From NCBI GenBank assembly GCA_030248215.1, contig JASANG010001983.1, forward strand, positions 1 to 64,000: a DNA stretch of 64,000 bases, in the 5' to 3' direction. The notes under the pieces are model-generated. The model did no database searches. It saw only the letters and a program-made list of their open reading frames with translations, and was not told where the DNA came from. Positions within the stretch are counted from its first letter, which is position 1. Every line of letters starts with the position of its first letter. Shown here in pieces: positions 59,001 to 64,000 of the stretch. A program made the position numbers and the translations under genes. The DNA comes from Enoplolaimus lenunculus (lineage: Eukaryota; Nematoda; Enoplea; Enoplida; Thoracostomopsidae).

Positions 59001-59187
59001 GAGTGATAGAAATGACCAGAAGGGTTGCGGTGGGCCGCCCAGTGAGACGGCTCAGTCTGGAACTGAGGTCATTAGTGAAGTTGATATTGGGATGGAGTCT
59101 ACCAGGAAGTCGTGGTTGAAGTTTAGGCAACTGAGAGCTGGTGTGAAAAAGAGAAGGTACAGATCGGGAAAGAATTCATTTAAATGA
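49775..59187 (+). CDS. DCAF5: DDB1- and CUL4-associated factor 5 (WDR22) orthologue
   Basis: Coding exons: 49784-50012 (exon from 49775), 50220-50366, 50709-50745, 51335-51474, 51831-51960, 52555-52792, 53809-53884, 54235-54353, 54742-54924, 55204-55308, 55683-55850, 56144-57880, 58609-59187. All phases agree; the total is 3888 nt, 1295 residues plus stop (human about 940). DCAF5 is a WD40 substrate receptor of CUL4-DDB1 ubiquitin ligase. Diagnostic similarity: GHFGCVNAVEFSN, GGDDKRVLLWH, HDSNIFCLAF, QSAMSVRWNYAGTKLLALRR, CTMKSCSFAG, SGSDDFRLYMWKIP, NGHRSIVNQVRFS, SSGIEKVIK, EDPRMMAFFDSLV. WD40 repeats fill about residues 65-400; the rest is Ser/Arg/Asn-rich and poorly conserved. The extra length is mainly one 1737-nt exon. 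The start ATG 49784 lies nine bases after an acceptor, so a 5' leader exon or a trans-spliced leader is joined there. Confidence 0.95.
50220..50366 (+). CDS. DCAF5: DCAF5 exon, WD repeat
   Basis: Reads (G)GDDKRVLLWHVCDIV and on to HDSNIFCLAFDLANENLFSS. Acceptor ACATTTTAG, donor GTTGGT. Confidence 0.95.
50709..50745 (+). CDS. DCAF5: DCAF5 37-nt exon
   Basis: Reads (G)NDHQVIVHDIQ(T), matching human GGNDEQVILHDVES. Acceptor TTTTTGCAG, donor GTACGT. Confidence 0.92.
50780..50880. repeat. GGAACAGGAAC simple-sequence fragment
   Basis: GCCGGAACAGGAACAGGAAC and GGAACCGGAACAGGAACCG; related in style to families M1/M2. Confidence 0.6.
51335..51474 (+). CDS. DCAF5: DCAF5 exon, WD repeat
   Basis: Reads (T)VPRNVYLLDDACYSISVH and on to DGKLLLFDIRAPGCQ. 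It corresponds to human HEDAVYGLSVSP and DDGRVLIWDIR. Acceptor TGATTTTAG, donor GTACGA. Confidence 0.92.
51831..51960 (+). CDS. DCAF5: DCAF5 exon, WD repeat
   Basis: Reads (E)PVTVASHRGAFHAVSYNP and on to NAKEGVQLWDVRNPQ, as in human SAFHSVMFNP and NSKEGVGLWDIRKPQ. Donor GTAAGC. Confidence 0.95.
52555..52792 (+). CDS. DCAF5: DCAF5 exon, WD repeat
   Basis: Acceptor GATGTGATTTTAG (an upstream AG at 52541-52542 would give a stop). Reads (W)PIMRYGSTTNSVSDPIAL, QSAMSVRWNYAGTKLLALRR and YYNTCTMKSCSFAGLDDE. Donor GTAAGT. Confidence 0.94.
52875..53215. mobile_element. Diverged MITE family M1
   Basis: AGCTACCGGATACCGGATAT, CATAAAACAGTTTTTTAG and GGTTCCGGTATCTGG match blocks of 15531-15976. Terminal repeats are eroded. 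Confidence 0.6.
53271..53331. mobile_element. MITE family C, right end only
   Basis: CAAGACCTATCACCAGCTGG and TACACTTTTGAGAACACTGG. Confidence 0.65.
53332..53808. other. DCAF5 intron, no feature
   Basis: Nothing recognised before the acceptor ACGTTTTAG. Confidence 0.5.
53809..53884 (+). CDS. DCAF5: DCAF5 exon, WD repeat
   Basis: Reads YVISGSDDFRLYMWKIPELS and SESKC; human YILSGSDDFNLYMWRIP. Donor GTAAGT. Confidence 0.95.
54235..54353 (+). CDS. DCAF5: DCAF5 exon, WD repeat
   Basis: Reads (T)TRVNTPFTVINGHRSIVN and QVRFSKVNQCLVSSGIEKVI; human LKGHRSIVNQVRF and SSGVEKIIK. Donor GTATAG. Confidence 0.95.
54742..54924 (+). CDS. DCAF5: DCAF5 exon after the WD domain
   Basis: Reads LWSLWPMADCVPRLHSERAL, YTQEEYIHMILRSGRGMSHN and EDPRMMAFFDSLVQ, the conserved post-WD segment of DCAF5. 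Phase 0 both ends. Confidence 0.95.
55204..55308 (+). CDS. DCAF5: DCAF5 exon, acidic
   Basis: Reads REMDNSSDDTSSIAYADDAD and on to PRPAYNRE; human RREIEGWSSDSDSD. Donor GTAAGT. Confidence 0.88.
55426..55647. mobile_element. MITE family C, next to a DCAF5 acceptor
   Basis: Left CATATATTCTTAAATGCGTA, right CTACACAGATTTGAGAATAT. It ends about 35 bases before the exon at 55683, so it occupies most of this intron and borders the branch-point region. Confidence 0.82.
55683..55850 (+). CDS. DCAF5: DCAF5 exon with an alternative ending
   Basis: Acceptor TTTTCTCGTCAG. Reads AWQDDSTSSSSLSDVDDVPL and on to TLLHMFRG and PPPVRQ. Donor CAA|GTAAAT at 55851 joins in phase to 56144. If that donor is skipped, the frame runs on to a TAG at 55935-55937, giving a short C-terminus. 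Confidence 0.82.
56144..57880 (+). CDS. DCAF5: DCAF5 long low-complexity exon (579 codons)
   Basis: Acceptor TTTTGTTTTCCAG, donor GTATGC, phase 0 at both ends. Rich in Ser, Arg, Asp, Asn. An internal duplication is visible: INKFTRSRSDSNIKGVSDKL and IDKLTRSQSDSDIKEIADKL, about 55 residues apart. A polyasparagine run (NNYKNNNSNNSNNNNNN) lies at about 57578-57633. Basic patches RKRQRLNRQRDF and RKRTHSD could be nuclear-localisation signals. No known domain. Confidence 0.85.
57881..58608. other. DCAF5 last intron, no feature
   Basis: Unremarkable sequence ending in ATTATTTTTCAG. Confidence 0.5.
58609..59187 (+). CDS. DCAF5: DCAF5 terminal exon
   Basis: Reads ISGSAHDTEADNNNCITSDS and on to GLRLKRLKKRNFTVSDCGSA, then Gly/Ser-rich to KKRRYRSGKNSFK and stop TGA. 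GLRLKRLKKRNF followed by acidic/serine residues resembles the human C-terminal GLKRQRIELEDTDSENSS. Confidence 0.85.
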   Translation: MSGSAHDTEADNNNCITSDSPSTSTGFSTINKTELRRPASEFGNDFVDSEQSSSRRIANGLRLKRLKKRNFTVSDCGSASSDGGAGKEISNFQAGNGNVQTPSGFGDRESGVCDDIRVACGGVVSSASISGSDRNDQKGCGGPPSETAQSGTEVISEVDIGMESTRKSWLKFRQLRAGVKKRRYRSGKNSFK

Positions 59188-59478
59188 GATACTGATAGCT
59201 GCTCATGTTATGATTTGGTTCTTTCTTGGAGCTTTGAGCAAATTGTTTGTAAGTTTTGATTTTCGATTTTGTGCAATGCTATGGGGCAATTTATATTTTT
59301 CTTTTCCTTAATTTGGCGATGGGTGTTCGGAAATTGCTTAAAAGTGTTTTTTGAAAAAGTTGGTTTAAAACTCGTTTTGAACAAAGTACTACGGAATGAT
59401 TGCAAAAATGGTCGACCCTCGGTTCAAAGGTAAAAGTCAGTTTTGAATTTAATATTGATGATGTAGGACGACAGTTAA

Positions 59479-59708
59479 ACCCTATTCACACGTACAAATT
59501 TTTTGCTGCGAGAACTTGCAGCCGCAAATTGAACGCAGAACTTGCATTTTTTCATCAGCCAATGAGAACGTGGATGCAATAAATTCATTGAACTTGCATG
59601 GTTATTCACACATGTAAACTAAATTCCAAGCTATGATTAAACAAAGCTGTCAAGTGCAAGCTGCAGCTGCCAGTTCTCCCAGCAAAAACTTGCACGTGCA
59701 AATAGGGC
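59479..59708. mobile_element. MITE family I, complete, TTAA-flanked
   Basis: TTAA at 59475-59478 and 59709-59712. Left CCCTATTCACACGTAC, right CACGTGCAAATAGGGC. Subterminal GCGAGAACTTGCAGCCGC and GCAGCTGCCAGTTCTCCC. 230 bp, possibly piggyBac-type because of the TTAA flanks. Carries AATAAA at 59578-59583. Confidence 0.85.
59578..59583 (+). promoter_or_regulatory. Candidate DCAF5 poly(A) signal within a MITE
   Basis: First AATAAA after the DCAF5 stop at 59187; no AATAAA or ATTAAA was seen between. The same motif lies at the same place in the family I copy at 23732-24004. Confidence 0.4.
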
Positions 59709-59826
59709 TTAACGCAATAACGCACGAATAATATGAAACCTCAATTAAAATATCAGCCCGGCAAATATAAACTGTTCCAAATTTTAGCATTGTTTAAAAA
59801 AGTGTAGTTTAAAGTTTGTCCTTCAT

Positions 59827-59965
59827 ACCCATGTAAAGATAAGGTGCGGAACGTTTTTATGTGGAACTGCAATAGAGTAAGCTTTTTATGCTTTAGACTA
59901 ACTTTTTTGTTTAGGCCTTGGAATATACTTGTGCTACTGGAACAGCCCTGTTCTATGCATTAGCC
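59827..59965. mobile_element. MITE family A, shortened
   Basis: Left CCCATGTAAAGATAAGGTGC, right GCCCTGTTCTATGCATTAGCC region. Little TTAGGC remains. Confidence 0.78.
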
Positions 59966-60149
59966 ATCCTTCTCAGGGTCGAAAAGAAACTATCGATTAG
60001 TTTTGTAGCAAGATTTATTTTCGACGAACGGTTTTGCGTACAACATTTTTGCTTTCTATATTATTTTTAGAAATATGTCTTAAAAACTTCAGAAAACTTT
60101 TCTAACCTTTTTGACTTTATGGTTTTAATAAAGTCAGAAATGACTTTGG

Positions 60150-60238
60150 GTGAGTGTTACGTTCAACTTTGATTAAGCATATTCTTCAGCCTAAAACCTG
60201 AGCTAAAAACGAGATGACCCTAAAAGTAACATGGGCCT
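60150..60238. mobile_element. MITE family B, degenerate
   Basis: TGAGTGTTACGTTCAAC on the left and CCTAAAAGTAACATGGGCC on the right. Confidence 0.55.
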
Positions 60239-60477
60239 GTCTTTGCGGGGTCGTTTGCATTTTTAAAAACCTAACATGTGAGTGACATTATATACTCCGT
60301 TTTTTGCCAGCGTTTTTGTTGATTTTGATCAATTTAAGGTCAAATGTTTGTCGAGAAAGTTACTTATAGCCTCAGTGTAAGTTGAATGTTTGAGATTCGA
60401 GATTGTATAATTTTTTCGCATTTAATTAGCCATGTTTCAGTGTTAATTTTGAAAGAAATAAGCAATCGCAGGAGTTC

Positions 60478-60539
60478 GCCAGTTTGAATACAATCACCAA
60501 TTGGATATAGGTACTATACGCATTTGAAAATATGGGCCT
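60478..60539. mobile_element. MITE family C, right end only
   Basis: GTTCGCCAGTTTGAATACAA and CTATACGCATTTGAAAATAT. Confidence 0.65.
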
Positions 60540-60592
60540 TGAACTCAAGCTTTAGCGCTGTAAATATACTTGCAGAATTTAATGTTTATGTC

Positions 60593-60758
60593 GGTCCATG
60601 TTACTTTAAGGGGCGTCCAGGTTTCTGGTGGGTCTATAAAAGAGTAGGTTTAGATTCTAGATTATATTTGTTGCTTAGGCTTAGGAACACAGTTTTGCAA
60701 CGCTTAGGCTTAGGAATACGCTTAATCTACTGTTACACCCCTTAAAGTAACATTGGTC
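60593..60758. mobile_element. MITE family B
   Basis: Left GGTCCATGTTACTTTAAGG, right CTTAAAGTAACATTGG. TTTAGATTCTAGA and GCTTAGGCTTAGG words; opposite orientation to 4833. Confidence 0.87.
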
Positions 60759-60778
60759 TTTATGTCTATCAAAAGTCA

Positions 60779-61334
60779 ATGGCTGGGTTTCCAAAATCTT
60801 ACTTAAGTGTTTACTTAAGTTGTCCAGATGTGAGAAACTATCAAAACTTATATATAAAACTTTTGTTTTATATTAAAGAGGTATTACGATTTATCAATTT
60901 TAATTAGGCCAAGGCTAATGTGTACGAACTGTTACTCTGTATGAAATTTAGTCAGTGACTTAAGTATTTACTTAACTTAACGCCTTCTCACATTGAGTTG
61001 CCTATAGGCAACTCAGCGCAGTGTATATACGTTAAATAATATATATCGTACAGTGTTTAACAATTGCAACACGTATACATAGTACTAATTCACCACAAGA
61101 CGTGAGAGCCCCCTCGGGCTCGAGCTTCAAGCTCCTATAGCTGAGTGGTGATGGTATACGCCTCCCACTCCAGTCACTGGAGTTCGAATCCTAGCATAAA
61201 AGTAGGTCTCAGGGAAAATAGAAAATATTCACTTGAGAAAGGGTTAAGTACGCTTTTAAAAACGATAAATTGGCTAAGTAATTGCTCAGCACATGCATAA
61301 GTATACTTAAGTAGGGCTTCAGAAACCCAGCCAT
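60779..61334. mobile_element. MITE family N, interrupted by a piggyBac-like MITE
   Basis: Left AATGGCTGGGTTTCCAAAATC, right GGGCTTCAGAAACCCAGCC. Same interior order as 19277-19655 (CTTACTTAAGTNTTTACTT, ATTTAGTCAGTGACTTAAG, TACGCTTTTAAAAAC), split at TTAA by the element at 60981-61243. Confidence 0.85.
60981..61243 (+). mobile_element. piggyBac-like MITE with tRNA-like core, copy 2
   Basis: Flanked by TTAA (60977-60980 and 61244-61247). Left CGCCTTCTCACATTG, right CTTGAGAAAGGG. The core at about 61130-61196 reads GCTCCTATAGCTGAGTGGTG and CACTGGAGTTCGAATCC, with A-box and B-box spacing of a tRNA. 263 bp, twin of 38639-38900. Confidence 0.88.
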
Positions 61335-61465
61335 TGTGTTTGCTCCTGTATTTGTACTAATAAATTGGTCAACACTTTGCCACCTGGATTTTGCCTGTTT
61401 GTTAGAAAACATTATACAGCGATAATCCCATGTCTATATTGATCTGTGAGCAATATTCGATTGTT

Positions 61466-62455
61466 TCACTGAACCAGTTCAACGCAATAACAGTAGGGTC
61501 GTAAATTCTGATGACTATTCAAAATGCAATCTGATTGTCCTTTATACCTATCAAGCCGGCTTAAATCGCCAAAATTAAACTCAAACTCGCCCGTTGCTCT
61601 ATTGTGAGTTAATTGAGCTTCAAATTGACCGCCGCTTGGATTTACACTAAATTGAATTTCAAATTCGCTACCTGTAGCCGATGAATCTGCAGTTAAATTG
61701 GGTATTAAATTATCGTAGTCTAATGATTCTTTAAATGCCATTAATTTTTCGCCAGGATACAACCGACGAGCATGGCTAATCGAAGCCAAGGTTAAATTGG
61801 CACATTTTCCGCTTGCTTGCTGTAAAATTTGGTTTAACTTTGCAACAACGATCCGTGTGCCTTTGATGACATCAGGATCGGTTGGCAGTAAGTTTTCCCA
61901 GTTGAGGCAAGCGCAAAAATGAGGCTTAATCCAAGCGTGGGCACACTGTCGCTCTGGAGGAATTTCGCGGAATAAGCTAATGCCTCGTTGGCTCGTTGAA
62001 CCTGGCTCTGGTTTGCTGGTGCGGTTAAATTGTGAAGTAAAATTCAGTATGGATTTGAGGGTTTCATATACATCGAATACGGTGATCAGCCGGTTACTAT
62101 TTAATTTGAGGTTATTTTCAATCGCAGGGTAGGCCTTCCTGAACCAGGATGGCGGAATTATTATCATGATGGGTAATTTTTCTTCAAGTTTTCCGCTTTG
62201 TGTTTGTCGTACTGGTCCAAATCTGCGCCCGTGATCCGCCATAAATACAACAAACGTGTTACGAAATTTGCCTTCAGTAAATTGTTGAGTAAATTTTTCA
62301 GCCCAATGCTTGTCGAGTCTTTGGACGTCGTTGTAACTGTCGTGGCTGGTTTCACCGCTGCTCAGCACTGAGAACGTTGGAATTCGGTGTGTTGAATAGA
62401 TTTCTTCGAGTTCTTGCCAAAAATCGCATAGTACGATTGAGCGAGGTCGATCACC
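61466..62455 (-). CDS. DUF229 terminal exon (329 residues)
   Basis: Begins GDRPRSIVLCDFWQELEEIY. Contains MADHGRRFG with the metal-binding Asp-His, EKLPIMIIIPPSWF, RLITVFDVYETLKSIL and ends YCYCVELVQ. The plus-strand complement has no competing gene. Confidence 0.9.
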   Translation of the reverse strand, partial: GDRPRSIVLCDFWQELEEIYSTHRIPTFSVLSSGETSHDSYNDVQRLDKHWAEKFTQQFTEGKFRNTFVVFMADHGRRFGPVRQTQSGKLEEKLPIMIIIPPSWFRKAYPAIENNLKLNSNRLITVFDVYETLKSILNFTSQFNRTSKPEPGSTSQRGISLFREIPPERQCAHAWIKPHFCACLNWENLLPTDPDVIKGTRIVVAKLNQILQQASGKCANLTLASISHARRLYPGEKLMAFKESLDYDNLIPNLTADSSATGSEFEIQFSVNPSGGQFEAQLTHNRATGEFEFNFGDLSRLDRYKGQSDCILNSHQNLRPYCYCVELVQ

Positions 62456-64000
62456 CTGGAATAACAAATAAGTGTTGAACTATATATATATTAGTGGAAG
62501 TGGTTGCAAGATTTGCATTGCAAACATTTCAAAACGTGTGTGCGTATTTAGAATTATTTTTTGTGACAAAATGGTAAGGTCGTTACAATTTTTTACAGAA
62601 AAATTTTTGTTAAAAAATGATAACGTCCCTACATTACAATTTTCCTACCTCAGAAGATTTTTTGACAAAAAATCTTTATTGGAAAATCTGTAAAATGTAT
62701 CGCTAGCGCACCAAAATGTGACTATAGCACATTAAAGTTTTACCTTTCAACGAATAGCAAAATTGGAACATAAAATTCTATTTCATAGCGGCAAACAGTG
62801 ATGTTAATAGACCCACAAATATTCAGATATAACTCGATATTTAGTCCATCAGTATCATAAGGTACTGCAGTGAAAATGGCAATACATACAATTGGTTAAT
62901 TTTCAATGATCTGGGTCGCGTATTTATGGTTTCATATATATTCATCAGACTTCATATTTTAAAGATTTTTAATGCTAAAAATGATTAACTACATTAATTT
63001 AAAATTAATTCCAAGCTGATCCAGTGCTCTGAGAATTGGCAGGCTTCCATTAATATCAAAAGTGTTACTACGTTAGAAGATCGCTATACAGAGAGAGAGA
63101 GCTATACAAGCAAGTTTGATTGAAACTGAACAATACAGACTGGCATACTGCAACAAAAGTCAAAAGTTATACACATTACTTTTTAATAGAATTACTAAAA
63201 CTGGAATTCCGGTTCCGACAAAAAACTTGATTCCGACTCGGACAATGTTTATGTCCGATTGGAACACTGCCGTATTTATTGTACGTATATACACTGTTAG
63301 CCATTTTAGTTGCTCATAGGCTGTAAAAGTGTTTTATTGACCAAAGTGGTAAAACCTGACAAAATTGCGGAAACCAATGACGACGCGACACGGCTGCACG
63401 CTCAAAACTTTGTAGCCAATAGTCCGCTGGCGGATTTCGGAAACCTTTCAACTTATAAATCCAAAAGCTGTACGTAGGTTGTTCTTCGGCAAAACTGGTC
63501 ACATATCCGTTTTGGTTGAAATCTTTGAATATCACAGGCCAGTTGTCAAGGAATTTCGCATGTTTGATTCGCTTACGCGCTTCGTACAACTCTTAAAACT
63601 GTAAAAATTCATTAAACGAATGTTGAACGGTTCCGTACTTACATTTAAGGTTCACTGTCCCACAGAAAATCGTTCAACCCTTAATCTTTTAACACGGCCG
63701 TTCGGCTTAAGTTTAGGTTTAGGCAAAGGTTGTGGCAAAGGTTTGTGCTTTTAGGCATATGGAGGAAAATTCTACAAGAATTTATTAAATATATATATTA
63801 GGGTATAGTAGTTGTTACCCGTAAAGCTGCAACTGTAAGTACATACATTGCTAGATATGGATTTTTGTGTATATTAGTCCATATTCTCAAATGCGTATAG
63901 CACCTGCCACCAGTTAGCCATGCGGTTTCAAACTGACCAATTCCTGCGATTCCGGTTGCCAAAATGGACACAGAAGCAGGACAAATAATGTGAGAAAAAT
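61466..64000 (-). CDS. DUF229 (sulfatase-fold) family protein, 5' part beyond the window
   Basis: Exons on the minus strand: about 63591-63356 and 62455-61466 (stop at the low end), joined in phase 0 by donor CAG|GTTTTA and acceptor TTGTTATTCCAG. Reads FLDNWPVIFKDFNQNGYVTS, AEEQPT and GFRNPPADYW, a DUF229 signature (KWP-IWK-GYVTAYAED), then FVVFMADHGRRFGPV, the DHG metal-binding motif of alkaline-phosphatase/sulfatase-fold enzymes, then the NRLITVFDVYETL block. DUF229 proteins are mostly secreted or membrane-anchored with unknown substrates. The C-terminal part has Cys motifs CAHAW, FCACLNW and CYCVEL and N-glycosylation sequons NFT, NRT, NLT. N-terminal exons, including any signal peptide and the catalytic Ser/Thr/Cys region, lie past 64000. 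Tail to tail with DCAF5. Confidence 0.88.
62456..63355. other. DUF229 intron, no feature
   Basis: 62570-62690 has ATTTTTGACAAAAAATC-type words reminiscent of family D spacers. A short AGAGAG tract lies near 63090. Otherwise nothing. Confidence 0.45.
63356..63591 (-). CDS. DUF229 internal exon
   Basis: Reads LYEARKRIKHAKFLDNWPVI, FKDFNQNGYVTSFAEEQPTY and on to HWFPQFCQ. The acceptor is after TTTTAAG or TTTTAAGAG, with a stop just upstream in frame, so the exon starts at 63589-63591. Confidence 0.82.
63592..63876. other. Probable DUF229 intron; decayed family A
   Basis: 63645-63745 has ACTGTCCCACAGAAAATCGT, TTCAACCC and GTTTAGGTTTAGGCAAAGG, probably a rearranged family A copy. No exon recognised. 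Confidence 0.4.
63877..64000. mobile_element. MITE family C, cut by window end
   Basis: Left GTCCATATTCTCAAATGCGT, inner CACCAGTTAGCCATGCGG; right half outside the window. Confidence 0.8.

Overview
This window comes from an invertebrate animal genome. It is AT-rich and intron-rich, and only about 6 to 7 kb of the 64 kb looks protein-coding. The coding sequence consists of three animal genes with GT-AG introns. Almost everything else is non-autonomous DNA-transposon debris (MITE-like inverted-repeat elements), tRNA-like SINE pieces and minisatellites. Three genes in 64 kb with so many MITEs fits a medium-sized, repeat-rich genome. A tunicate or another invertebrate deuterostome is plausible, but this is inference: no diagnostic marker, ribosomal RNA or spliced leader is present.

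Layout. 1-19011: no gene recognised; an 18-bp minisatellite, a long-inverted-repeat element, many MITE families, a roughly 172-bp satellite and several GC-rich elements. 19012-41706 (+): a class II Rab11-FIP gene (FIP3/FIP4 type), nine exons recognised and at least one not found. Its introns hold a 27-bp minisatellite, a 31-bp minisatellite of about 70 copies, a 17-bp array touching a splice acceptor and a 108-bp tandem repeat. 41707-49774: intergenic; a 73-bp tandem repeat carrying TGACGTCA, more MITEs and two tandem tRNA-like units. 49775-59187 (+): a DCAF5 (WDR22) orthologue, 13 exons with fully consistent phases and a predicted 1295-residue protein. 61466 to beyond the right edge (-): the 3' part of a DUF229 (sulfatase-fold) gene, tail to tail with DCAF5.

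The three genes show no sign of working together. The FIP gene would act in Rab11 recycling-endosome traffic and cytokinesis, DCAF5 as a substrate receptor of CUL4-DDB1 ubiquitin ligase, and the DUF229 protein as a secretory or membrane sulfatase-like enzyme.

The most unusual content is in the repeats: (1) two copies of a 262-263 bp piggyBac-like MITE (TTAA target) with a tRNA-like A-box/B-box core, one of them inside a second MITE family whose other copy preserves the empty site; (2) a 31-bp satellite that appears to have grown inside a GC-rich MITE in a FIP intron and is open in all three sense frames; (3) two MITE families carrying TTAGGC tracts that imitate the nematode telomere repeat; (4) tandem tRNA-like units with shared flanks; (5) a MITE that carries AATAAA, the first canonical poly(A) signal after the DCAF5 stop. 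Exon borders were read by eye from splice signals, phase and protein similarity; repeat borders are approximate unless terminal repeats are stated.
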